Shown one piece after another: positions 14,939 to 21,903 of a stretch of 21,903 bases of DNA. The notes under the pieces are model-generated. The model did no database searches. It worked only from the letters and a program-made list of their open reading frames with translations, and was not told where the DNA came from. This stretch comes from an uncultured bacterium (GTDB lineage: Bacteria; Vulcanimicrobiota; Xenobia; Xenobiales; Xenobiaceae): positions 1 to 21,903 of the forward strand of contig CAKUBG010000037.1 of assembly GCA_934636825.1 (NCBI GenBank), read 5' to 3'. Position 1 is the first letter of the stretch. Each line of letters opens with the position of its first letter. The position numbers and the translations under genes are program-made.

Positions 14939-16225
14939 TTAAGCTTGCTTATCGGCTAAAAGCAAATTGATCAGTTCTTTGTCAGTTTGCATCATGCCTA
15001 CTCTGCCGATATAGCCTACTGAACTTATGGTGTGATCGGCTTGATCTTGGAGAATACCTGTATGTGCAGTGTAATTGCTATCATTCATAGCCATATAGTG
15101 AGCCATAATGGCAGCGTCTAAGCTAGTAGCAATTTTAGCTGCACAACTAACCTTGGCGCCATCGCAAAGGATGCCGGGGATATTGGCCATAGTATTATCA
15201 ACCGTAGCAGCCAACATTTCTAAAGTACCACCATTTATATAAGTAAGAGCTACGCCGGCCGAGCAAGAAGCGGAAACAGCTCCGCAAAAGGCCGAAAGAC
15301 AACCAATAAATTTCTTTTGATAAATAGTCATTAAGTTAGAAAAAACTAAAGCACGATAAAGCTTTTCTCTAGAGAAATTGCGCTCTCTGGCGTAAACGAT
15401 AATCGGCACCGAAGAAGTGATCCCTTGGTTGCCACTACCAGAATTGATCACTACGGGCATTTCACAACCGCCCATACGAGCTTCAGAAGCAGCTGCCGTA
15501 TAGGCTTTCATACGAGTAACTACTCCCTCAGGATAGGATTTTTTAATAATTCTGCCCAGCCCTACCCCAAAATTGCCAGACATGCCTTCATAGGCGATAT
15601 CCATATTGCAATTGATCTGTTTATCCAGCAAAGCTTTTACATCGTCAATTTTTACAGTATCAGCAAATTCTTTAATATCCGGCAAATTTAACAAGGAGCG
15701 ATCGGCGGGATTGGTGGCGCTGTACTCTTTATCATCGTCTTTTTGGAAAATCGTTTTTCCATTTTTGACAATATTAACGACGTTAATATGAGAGTGGCGG
15801 ATTTCCAGCTTGACGCTTTCTTCTCCCTTATAACATTCGACAATAATATGCAAAGGGATATTTGACTCCAAATGCTCTACTTTGCAAGTGCCAGCCTCAA
15901 CTTGCTCGCGCATAAGACGCCTAGCTTCATCGTCGGTATCTTTTAACACTTCCATCTCTGCGGAAGCGTCACCGCCTAAAACACCTAACCAAACCGCAGT
16001 GGCAATACCAACCATACCACCTGAATTGGGAATAACCACACAACGTACATTTTTAAGCATATTGCCACTACATTTGGCTACTATGTGATCCGGAACTTTT
16101 CCTAAAACTTCACGCGCTTTGGCACCGGCAAAAGCTAAAGCAATAGGCTCGGTACACCCCATAGCTTCTACCAACTCTTCACGTAAAATTTTTACATATT
16201 CGTTGTAAATGGTTTTATTTAGCAC
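14939..16225 (-). CDS. cyuA: L-cysteine desulfidase (CyuA/YhaM, UPF0597 family)
   Basis: This 428-residue protein is of the serine-dehydratase-alpha-like family that splits L-cysteine to pyruvate, ammonia and sulfide with an oxygen-labile [4Fe-4S] cluster. The N-terminal LVEAMGCTEPIALAFAGAK carries the first family cysteine. Further cysteine-rich segments near the C-terminus (GCLSAFCGAVSASCSAGVA and GILCDGAKVSCAAKI) fit the other cluster ligands. GSGNQGI and GGMVGIA loops are also family marks. I place the start at GTG 16225, with AGAGGT just upstream; an in-frame TTG at 16258 would add 11 residues but has no ribosome site. It is monocistronic. In other bacteria the gene is cysteine-inducible and linked to a transporter, but no such partner is here. 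Confidence 0.88.
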   Translation of the reverse strand: MLNKTIYNEYVKILREELVEAMGCTEPIALAFAGAKAREVLGKVPDHIVAKCSGNMLKNVRCVVIPNSGGMVGIATAVWLGVLGGDASAEMEVLKDTDDEARRLMREQVEAGTCKVEHLESNIPLHIIVECYKGEESVKLEIRHSHINVVNIVKNGKTIFQKDDDKEYSATNPADRSLLNLPDIKEFADTVKIDDVKALLDKQINCNMDIAYEGMSGNFGVGLGRIIKKSYPEGVVTRMKAYTAAASEARMGGCEMPVVINSGSGNQGITSSVPIIVYARERNFSREKLYRALVFSNLMTIYQKKFIGCLSAFCGAVSASCSAGVALTYINGGTLEMLAATVDNTMANIPGILCDGAKVSCAAKIATSLDAAIMAHYMAMNDSNYTAHTGILQDQADHTISSVGYIGRVGMMQTDKELINLLLADKQA

Positions 16226-16433
16226 GAAACTACCTCTTGTTTTTATAATACAGTACAAAATTGGTTGGAAAAATCAGCCTAAAATGTGCTCAGGAATTAC
16301 CGTTTTCAGCTTCTTTTCAGCATAGTTTTTTCCCTTTAATAGGCAAGAAATCGTTGTATTATGGTGAATTTTCGGAGATAGAAGCGAAGCAAATATTTGC
16401 AACAAAATTTGACAATTGACTGAGGTAATAAAA

Positions 16434-16919
16434 ATGGATCAGATATACAAACTGGAAACGCCTAGATTAGTAATAGAGCCTATGACTTTAGAAGAATTGG
16501 CCAAACTTGTAGTCATATATGGAACGAAAGTTCCTGAACTTAGCCAAGCCTATCAAGAGATGCTCGATGGATGTAAACAACATGCTCAAGATTTCATTTG
16601 GTATACATCTTGGAAAATGTGCTTAAAAGAAAATGGGCAACAAATCGGCGATGCTGGCTTTAAAGGGCCAGCCCAAAATGGCCGGGTGGAAGTTGGCTAT
16701 GGCATAATTGAACAATATCAAGGCCAAGGCTATGCTACCGAAGGAGCAAAAGCTGTTTGTGACTGGGCTTTGCGTCAAAATGGCGTACAAGTTGTAGAAG
16801 CAGAAACAGAGCCAAGTAATAAAGCTTCACAAAATGTCTTAAGGAAACTTGGCTTTGTGCCTACAGGCTATAACGGAAAAGAAGGGCCGCGCTTTATTTT
16901 TGAGCCAAAGCAAGCTTAG
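16434..16919 (+). CDS. GNAT-family N-acetyltransferase (RimJ/RimL-like)
   Basis: This is a 161-residue single-domain GNAT protein (Acetyltransf_3 type). It begins LETPRLVIEPMT, typical of this group. Motif A for acetyl-CoA binding is QYQGQGYATEGA (about residues 99-110), and the late motif reads AETEPSNKASQNVLRKLGF. The acceptor is unknown; small amines or protein N-termini are usual. The ATG at 16434 has a GAGGT site 8 nt upstream; an in-frame TTG at 16416 is less likely. Its stop codon overlaps the stop of the convergent spermidine decarboxylase gene. A role in polyamine acetylation is suggested only by that neighbour and is not supported by any motif. Confidence 0.85.
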   Translation: MDQIYKLETPRLVIEPMTLEELAKLVVIYGTKVPELSQAYQEMLDGCKQHAQDFIWYTSWKMCLKENGQQIGDAGFKGPAQNGRVEVGYGIIEQYQGQGYATEGAKAVCDWALRQNGVQVVEAETEPSNKASQNVLRKLGFVPTGYNGKEGPRFIFEPKQA

Positions 16920-18124
16920 TTTTTTCGGTTACTTCCTAATCTCATCTTAAAATCGTCATACCCAAAATCAGTTAATTGACTTAAGTTGCCTTCTAAGCCA
17001 ATTTTATAAATATCGGGCAAAGGCATGCCATTGAAAGTATTGTTTTTGCAAGTAGTGTAAATAGCCATATCGCCAAATACAACTAAGTCGCCAACTTGAA
17101 GCTTGTCGGCCAAACGATATTCGCCAATAATATCTCCAGCTAGACAAGTTGGGCCGGCTAAACGGTATAAATAGCCTTCACCGTCTTGAGCTTGTTTATT
17201 AAGCAATGGAGGCAAATAAGGCATCTCAATAACATCAGGCATATGACAAGCTGCACTGGTATCGAGAATAGCTATTTTTAAATGGCCATTTTCAACTATA
17301 TCAAGCACTTGGCTGACTAAATAGCCCGCATTTAAAGCTACAGCCTCGCCTGGCTCGAGATAAACACACAAGTTCCACTTATCTTGCGCATAAGTGATAA
17401 GCTTTTCAAGCCGCTCTCTATCATAGTTTTTTTTAGTAATGTGGTGGCCGCCGCCCATATTGAGCCATTTCATATAGGGAAGAATATCGCCAAAGCGCTC
17501 TTTCACAGCTTTTAAAGTAGTCTCAAGTGCATCAGAATTTTGTTCGCAGAGAGTGTGAAAATGGAGTCCTTCGAGCACAGAGAAAAGCTCTTCGCTCATT
17601 TCTTTATCCCACACATCGCGCGTTACGCCAAGACGGCTGCCTTGAGCACACGGATCATAAATAGCGTGGTCACTTTGGGTAGAACATTCAGGATTGATAC
17701 GAAGCCCTAGACTTTTTCCACACTCTCGCGCTTTTTTAGCAAATTTCTTTAATTGATTGATTGAATTAAAAACAATATGATCAGCATATTGCAAAAGCTC
17801 GGCAAACTCGTCGTCGCGATAGGCAGCACAAAAGACGTGGACTTCCTTACCGGCCATCTCTTCGGCACCAAGTCTGGCTTCATAGAGACCGCTAGCTTCA
17901 GTTCCTGACAAATACGGAGCCAGAAGCGGGTAGAAATCGTAATTGGAAAACGCTTTCTGAGCCAACAGAATTTTACAGCCGGTATGCTCAATAATTGAAG
18001 ACAAAATTTTAGCATTAGAGACCAACTTTTGCTCATCAACTAAGTAGCAAGGAGTTTTAAGCTTTGCCAAATTATCCAAACTATTTTGCTTAAATAAGCT
18101 TTTGAATGTGCTGATATTATTCAT
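16916..18124 (-). CDS. nspC: Carboxy(nor)spermidine decarboxylase
   Basis: This is a 402-residue PLP enzyme of the alanine-racemase fold group III. It removes CO2 from carboxyspermidine (or carboxynorspermidine) to give spermidine, the last step of the SAM-independent pathway. It starts near TPCYLVDEQKL, with PLP lysine Lys57 in LLAQKAFS, the glycine loop NMGGGHHIT, the active-site segment CHMPDVIEMPY and the CLAGD motif. The start ATG (18124) overlaps the upstream stop as TGATG, so translation is coupled to the dehydrogenase gene; an in-frame TTG at 18127 is an alternative. It is the last gene of a three-gene operon and runs convergently into the GNAT gene with overlapping stop codons and no terminator hairpin. 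Confidence 0.93.
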   Translation of the reverse strand: MNNISTFKSLFKQNSLDNLAKLKTPCYLVDEQKLVSNAKILSSIIEHTGCKILLAQKAFSNYDFYPLLAPYLSGTEASGLYEARLGAEEMAGKEVHVFCAAYRDDEFAELLQYADHIVFNSINQLKKFAKKARECGKSLGLRINPECSTQSDHAIYDPCAQGSRLGVTRDVWDKEMSEELFSVLEGLHFHTLCEQNSDALETTLKAVKERFGDILPYMKWLNMGGGHHITKKNYDRERLEKLITYAQDKWNLCVYLEPGEAVALNAGYLVSQVLDIVENGHLKIAILDTSAACHMPDVIEMPYLPPLLNKQAQDGEGYLYRLAGPTCLAGDIIGEYRLADKLQVGDLVVFGDMAIYTTCKNNTFNGMPLPDIYKIGLEGNLSQLTDFGYDDFKMRLGSNRKN

Positions 18125-19383
18125 CAATCTACCAACTTGGGATTGTGATCTTCTTTTTTGGGCAAACCATATTTATCGAGCGCTTCGAGGAAAGGATCGG
18201 GATCGAACTCTTCGACAGTATGGACGCCTTTTTTATTCCACTTGCCAGTTAAAATCATCAAGGCACCGCACATGGCAGGAACACCAGTAGTGTAACTAAT
18301 AGCCTGGCTTTGTACTTCGCGGTAGCACTCTTGGTGATCGCAAACATTATAAATATAATAGGCCTTCTCTTGGCCGTTTTTCTTGCCTGTAAAAATGCAA
18401 CCAATATTGGTCTTACCATGCGTACGAGGCCCTAAACTAGCAGGATCAGGAAGCAGAGCCTTAAGGAACTTAATAGGCACTATATCATGGCCTTCAAATT
18501 TGACAGGCTTGGTAGAGAGCATGCCTACATTTTCAAGGCATTGCATGTGCATAATGTAGCTCTGGCCAAAAGTCATAAAGAAACGAATTCTTTTTACTTC
18601 AGGAATATTACGCGCTAAAGACTCCAGCTCTTCGTGGTGCAAAAGGTACATATCTTTGGGGCCAACGCTATCGAAGTCATACTCACGCTTAATGCTCATA
18701 GCCGGAATTTCGACCCATTTGCCATTTTCGATGTAACTACCAGGAGCGGAAACTTCGCGCAAGTTTACTTCTGGGTTAAAATTGGTGGCAAAATGATGGC
18801 CATGATCGCCGCCATTACAATCGAGAATATCGATAGTATCGATAGTGTCGAACTCGTGTTTTTTAGCGTAGGCACAATAAGCTTGAGTAACACCGGGATC
18901 AAAACCACAACCGAGAAGAGCAGTAAGGCCAGCTTTTTCAAATTTTTCACGATAAGCCCATTGCCAGCTATAATCGAAGAGAGCGGAAAAACCTTGCTCT
19001 TTACATCTTCTTTCATAAGTTTTTTTCCACTTAGGATCGTCAGTATTTTCAGGCTCGTAGTTGGCTGTATCCATGTAGTTTACACCACAAGCTAAACAAG
19101 CATCCATAATGGTTAAATCTTGATATGGAAGAGCCATATTCATAACTAAATCGGGCTTATAGGATTTGATCAACTTAATTAACTGATCAACATCGTCAGC
19201 ATCTACTTGCGCAGTAGTAATCTTAGTAGCAGTCTTACCTTTAAGTTCGGCAGCTAGAGCATCGCACTTAGATTTTGTGCGACTCGAAATGCAAAGTTCA
19301 GTAAAAATATTGTCTACCTGACAACATTTTTTTATAGCCACATTTGCAACTCCGCCACACCCAATAACTAAAACTCTGCTCAT
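18124..19383 (-). CDS. Carboxy(nor)spermidine dehydrogenase (synthase), saccharopine dehydrogenase family
   Basis: This is a 419-residue oxidoreductase that condenses putrescine (or diaminopropane) with L-aspartate beta-semialdehyde and reduces the imine with NADPH to carboxyspermidine. The Rossmann start is VLVIGCGGVANVA, followed by SRTKSKC. Further marks of the carboxynorspermidine synthase branch are NYMDTANYEPE, GCGFDPGVTQAYCAYA, LDCNGGDHGHHFATNFNPE and SYTTGVPAMCGA. The adjacent decarboxylase makes the assignment firm over lysine-pathway saccharopine dehydrogenase. ATG 19383 has AAGGAG upstream. The stop overlaps the nspC start, and the agmatinase gene lies 50 bp upstream on the same strand. 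I leave the gene symbol blank because usage varies. Confidence 0.93.
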   Translation of the reverse strand: MSRVLVIGCGGVANVAIKKCCQVDNIFTELCISSRTKSKCDALAAELKGKTATKITTAQVDADDVDQLIKLIKSYKPDLVMNMALPYQDLTIMDACLACGVNYMDTANYEPENTDDPKWKKTYERRCKEQGFSALFDYSWQWAYREKFEKAGLTALLGCGFDPGVTQAYCAYAKKHEFDTIDTIDILDCNGGDHGHHFATNFNPEVNLREVSAPGSYIENGKWVEIPAMSIKREYDFDSVGPKDMYLLHHEELESLARNIPEVKRIRFFMTFGQSYIMHMQCLENVGMLSTKPVKFEGHDIVPIKFLKALLPDPASLGPRTHGKTNIGCIFTGKKNGQEKAYYIYNVCDHQECYREVQSQAISYTTGVPAMCGALMILTGKWNKKGVHTVEEFDPDPFLEALDKYGLPKKEDHNPKLVD

Positions 19384-19433
19384 AATTCTGCTCCTTTTTT
19401 TATCTTCGATACCTTGATAACGTGAAGATACTC

Positions 19434-20288
19434 CTACTTGTAAATTGCTAAAAGCATTTCTCGAACTACTTTACACGCCATAGCGGTCGACGCTCCGCTC
19501 ATATCAAGCATTGGCGCAAGCTCGTTAATATCAACTCCTACTATATTTGTCTTGGCAACAGCCAGGATAGCATTCAACAAATCTGTAAAATTCACTCCTC
19601 CAGCCTCAGGAGTTCCTGTTCCGCAAAAAACAGCAGGATCAAGGCAATCTAAGTCGACTGTAAAATAAACTGGCGTTTTATTTTTAGCTAGTTGCTCAGT
19701 TAATTCGCCTAAATTTGCGAAATTAAACTTGTGCATATCGGTATGATCTTTGGAAAAAACAAATTCTGATCTGTCGCCACTGCGAATGCAATATTGATGA
19801 ATTTTATTGTCGCCCACAATTTCGTGACAGCGCCTTATAACGCAAGCATGACTTAATTTAGCCCCAAGATAATCATCGCGAAGATCGGCATGAGCGTCAA
19901 AATGGATAATATGCATATCAGGGTATTTAGCAAAGGCAGCTCTTACCGCTCCAAGAGTAACCAGATGCTCACCGCCAATTAAAAAAGGCATCTTGCCGTC
20001 ACTTAAAATTTGTTTAGCCCTATTTTCAATATCAGCCAAAGCCAATTCAGCTGAACCGAAGCAAAGCTCCAAATCTCCGCTATCAAAAATACTGACGTCA
20101 GCTAAATCTTTATCTTGATACGGACTATAAGTTTCCAAACCAAAACTTTCATGACGAATAGCAGTTGAACCGAACCTAGCTCCGGGACGGAAACTGGTTG
20201 TAGAATCAAAAGGAGCGCCGAATAAAACAATCTTGGCGTCTTCGTACTCGCTATCGCAGCCAATAAATGTTTCTATATTTTGCTTCAC
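19434..20288 (-). CDS. speB: Agmatinase
   Basis: This is a 284-residue ureohydrolase that splits agmatine to putrescine and urea. All six binuclear Mn ligands are visible: His108 (GGEH), Asp131, His133 and Asp135 (HFDAHAD), Asp212 and Asp214 (VDLDCLDP). FRPGARFG and GTGTPEAGG are agmatinase-type loops. The start is GTG 20288 with GCAGGTG upstream. It heads the spermidine operon and feeds putrescine to the next enzyme. An extended -10 (TGC-TATACT, minus strand 20327-20322) about 35 nt upstream is a good promoter candidate, with a TGAC-TG-GTCA palindrome (20313-20322) abutting it. No arginine decarboxylase is in the window to make agmatine. Confidence 0.93.
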   Translation of the reverse strand: MKQNIETFIGCDSEYEDAKIVLFGAPFDSTTSFRPGARFGSTAIRHESFGLETYSPYQDKDLADVSIFDSGDLELCFGSAELALADIENRAKQILSDGKMPFLIGGEHLVTLGAVRAAFAKYPDMHIIHFDAHADLRDDYLGAKLSHACVIRRCHEIVGDNKIHQYCIRSGDRSEFVFSKDHTDMHKFNFANLGELTEQLAKNKTPVYFTVDLDCLDPAVFCGTGTPEAGGVNFTDLLNAILAVAKTNIVGVDINELAPMLDMSGASTAMACKVVREMLLAIYK

Positions 20289-20630
20289 GTTTGCACCTGC
20301 TTAAACACAAATTGACTGGTCAGTATAGCATATAAAGCCGTAAAATAAAAATGACCATATTTTTATATTTAGCACTATATGTATATTATCAATGCAAATA
20401 TGATATTTTATACTAGTAATAAATTTAGTAATATTTTTTATAAATAACGATATTTAAAGGAAATATAACAATATGCAGGAGTATAATGACTTGTTGCAAA
20501 AATTGTCTATTTATTTTTAAAGATACTTTGCATTACCACATATGGTATAGCATAAAGGCTGTCTTAGTTTTTATTTTTTATAAATTCAATTGTCGCAAAG
20601 TATCTTCTAAAGTCGGAGGTGCTTTGTAAT
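20289..20630. other. AT-rich divergent intergenic region, speB / FkbM gene
   Basis: This is a markedly AT-rich stretch. It holds the speB promoter candidate (20322-20327), a possible 15-codon peptide (20473-20520) and an exact 12-bp inverted repeat, AAGATACTTTGC at 20520-20531 and GCAAAGTATCTT at 20595-20606. The repeat ends 8 nt before the GGAGGT ribosome site of the methyltransferase gene. The loop of 63 nt is too long for a simple terminator. Confidence 0.45.
20473..20520 (+). CDS. Possible leader peptide, 15 residues
   Basis: ATG to TAA encodes MQEYNDLLQKLSIYF, with AAAGG about 12 nt upstream. Its stop codon touches the left arm of the 12-bp inverted repeat, a geometry seen in translation-coupled attenuators. 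There is no stalling motif or run of one codon, so it may be chance. Confidence 0.2.
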   Translation: MQEYNDLLQKLSIYF

Positions 20631-21536
20631 ATGAGCAACAATTATAATAAACCTGAGTACGTGGATCCGCAAACTATCGATAATGTTTACGATACTCGTT
20701 TTTTTCGAGAGGCGCTATTTTGTTTGTATAAAAAATTTGACGGCAGCTCATTTTTTGCAAAACTTTATGCTTCTTTTCTGAAACGGATGCTTAGATTGGT
20801 TACTAAGCCTATTCATAATGAGCTAGTACAAAACGAGTTGTATGATCGTAATAAAAATAAAACTGTACAAGAAGATACGTACAGCTTTAGTATAGATGGT
20901 GTTCCTCTAAATTTTTACTTACCTTATGCCCGCTTTGATTCAATACAGCAAGCCATTCTAAAAAATAGAAACTTTTTCGAATTCAGACTTTTAGACAAAG
21001 TGCGGGAAAAATATTTAAAGCCTGGTTTTACCTATCTAGACTGTGGTGCCAATATAGGTAATCATAGTCTATTTTTTGCTTGCGTAGCTAAAGCTAAAAA
21101 AGTTTTCGCTTTTGAAGGCAACCCTCCTACTTACAACATTTTAGCTAAGAATATTGAGTTAAACAATCTTCAAAATAAAGTAAATACTTACAATTGCGTA
21201 TTAGGTGAAAAAGAAGGTTTTGCCCAAATCAGCCATTGTGACCTCTTAAATATCGGCGGAACGGATTTTGCCGAATCGAAAGAGCAAAATGGTATTGAAA
21301 TGAAAGCCTTGGATAGTTTTCCTTTTGGCGAAAAAGTTGATTTTGTCAAAATGGACGTTGAAGGTTTCGAATACCACGTCTTAAAGGGCGCTAAGAATTT
21401 ATTACTTAAAGATAAACCTATACTTTGGGTAGAGATATTTAGTCCTCGTTATCAGCAAGTAAGCGAATTGTTATCTAGCTTAGGTTATAAGCAAATTGAA
21501 GCTTTAGATAGAGATAATTATATTTTTATGGTTTAA
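20631..21536 (+). CDS. FkbM-family methyltransferase
   Basis: This is a 301-residue SAM-dependent methyltransferase. The FkbM domain spans about residues 130-290: motif I YLDCGANIGNHSLFF (135-149), the acidic loop FAFEGNP for the SAM ribose, MDVEGFEYHVLKGA and a final LWVEIFSP. The N-terminal 100 residues are not recognised. Family members usually O-methylate sugars of surface glycans or natural products. The start is ATG 20631, 10 nt after GGAGGT; upstream GTG 20619 overlaps that site. The gene stands alone with an AT-rich leader and repeat copy B behind it, a setting typical of an acquired glycan-decoration gene. The acceptor is unknown. Confidence 0.88.
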   Translation: MSNNYNKPEYVDPQTIDNVYDTRFFREALFCLYKKFDGSSFFAKLYASFLKRMLRLVTKPIHNELVQNELYDRNKNKTVQEDTYSFSIDGVPLNFYLPYARFDSIQQAILKNRNFFEFRLLDKVREKYLKPGFTYLDCGANIGNHSLFFACVAKAKKVFAFEGNPPTYNILAKNIELNNLQNKVNTYNCVLGEKEGFAQISHCDLLNIGGTDFAESKEQNGIEMKALDSFPFGEKVDFVKMDVEGFEYHVLKGAKNLLLKDKPILWVEIFSPRYQQVSELLSSLGYKQIEALDRDNYIFMV

Positions 21537-21541
21537 GCATA

Positions 21542-21698
21542 TTGGTTCGTAGTTTTTTGGCCTAGAGACGCCGATTATGTTCCGCCCGCCAGTTAGCCGT
21601 GCCTGTTGGTTCGTGCTTGTTGGTTCGTGCTTGTTGGTTCGTAGTTTTTTTAGCTTAGAGACGCTGATAATGTCCCGCCCGCCAGTTAGCTATTTTTT
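21542..21698 (-). repeat. Tandemly duplicated tail unit of repeat copy B
   Basis: Two ~57-bp units, 21542-21598 and 21634-21690, share TTGGTTCGTAG at one end, TAGAGACG in the middle and CCGCCCGCCAGTTAGC at the other. Between and into the second unit lies a 14-bp tandem repeat GTTGGTTCGTGCTT at 21605-21618 and 21619-21632, with a variant at 21633-21646. Copy A has one unit only. The open frame through here is an accident of the repeat. Confidence 0.75.
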
Positions 21699-21903
21699 GT
21701 TAGCTGCATTTTTTACTATATCTACGCTCCGGCTTCACTGGCCTGGCGGCCAGAGGCCTGCGCTACCGATATGGTGAAAAAATTCCGCTATAAGTTTTGG
21801 CTGCGGACTCGTGTTCATGTTGGCTGGCTCCAACAGCGGCTCTTCCAGGCTTGAACTGGACCGCGCTTAACAGCGCGTCCAATGTTCTGCGCCTTCCATC
21901 ACC
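21632..21903 (-). repeat. Structured dispersed repeat, copy B (cut by window edge)
   Basis: This is the reverse complement of copy A (5446-5710) and continues past the right edge. Hairpin 2 spans 21709-21782, with CTGGCC/GGCCAG (21738-21743, 21748-21753) on a different loop. Hairpin 1 is at 21857-21881: TGGA-C-CGCGCT pairs with AGCGCG-TCCA around TAAC, which reads GTTA on the element strand. The hairpin 1 arms differ from copy A almost completely, yet pair fully with one bulge. Confidence 0.75.

Noticed and set aside
21577..21777. 66-codon open frame near the right edge
   Set aside because: It runs through the tandem tail units and hairpin 2 of repeat copy B and has no ribosome site or domain.
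5446..21903. 16-kb composite transposon bounded by the inverted repeats
   Set aside because: The interval holds ordinary housekeeping genes (tyrS, manC, polyamine operon) and the repeats carry no transposase, so mobility of the whole is unlikely.

Overview
The window looks like a chromosomal stretch of an anaerobic or microaerophilic bacterium, probably host-associated, with moderate AT content. The clues are an adenosylcobalamin-dependent (class II) ribonucleotide reductase, an Fe-S cysteine desulfidase, a SAM-independent spermidine pathway and GDP-mannose synthesis for surface glycans. There is no rRNA, so I do not assign a taxon. I see no tRNA and no CRISPR array.

Layout. (1) 1-~1290 is one end of a Mu-like transposable prophage. 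It holds the N-terminus of a MuA-type transposase (running off the left edge), a Ner/Cro-like regulator and a divergent repressor. The two regulators share three TATCCA-N3-TGGATA operators, and a gene-free terminal zone carries repeated GGATC-containing sites. (2) 1364-2341 is a zinc alcohol dehydrogenase family gene abutting the phage end. (3) 2342-5386 is nrdJ behind a long leader with stacked palindromes and a foldable RNA. (4) 5387-5877 holds copy A of a structured dispersed repeat. (5) 5878-7429 (minus) holds tyrS preceded by a 70-residue small protein gene. (6) 7675-10326 holds manC and a phosphomannomutase gene (GDP-mannose supply). (7) 10574-14819 is a type I restriction pair hsdR-hsdM with no hsdS, closed by a strong terminator. 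(8) 14939-16225 (minus) is a cysteine desulfidase; 16434-16919 is a GNAT acetyltransferase. (9) 16916-20288 (minus) is a three-gene spermidine operon: agmatinase, carboxyspermidine dehydrogenase, carboxyspermidine decarboxylase. (10) 20631-21536 is an FkbM methyltransferase behind an AT-rich leader. (11) 21542-21903 holds copy B of the structured repeat, inverted relative to copy A and cut by the window edge.

How the parts work together. The agmatinase makes putrescine from agmatine, and the next two enzymes convert it to spermidine with aspartate semialdehyde rather than decarboxylated SAM. ManC and the mutase turn mannose-6-P into GDP-mannose. HsdR and HsdM need a specificity subunit that is not here. 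The phage module is a compact lysis/lysogeny switch.

The most novel signal is the ~270 bp repeat in two inverted copies. One hairpin in it keeps its pairing and GTTA loop while its stem sequence has changed completely. Next come the structured leader of nrdJ, the operator trio and terminal site array of the Mu-like phage, and the orphan hsdRM pair.
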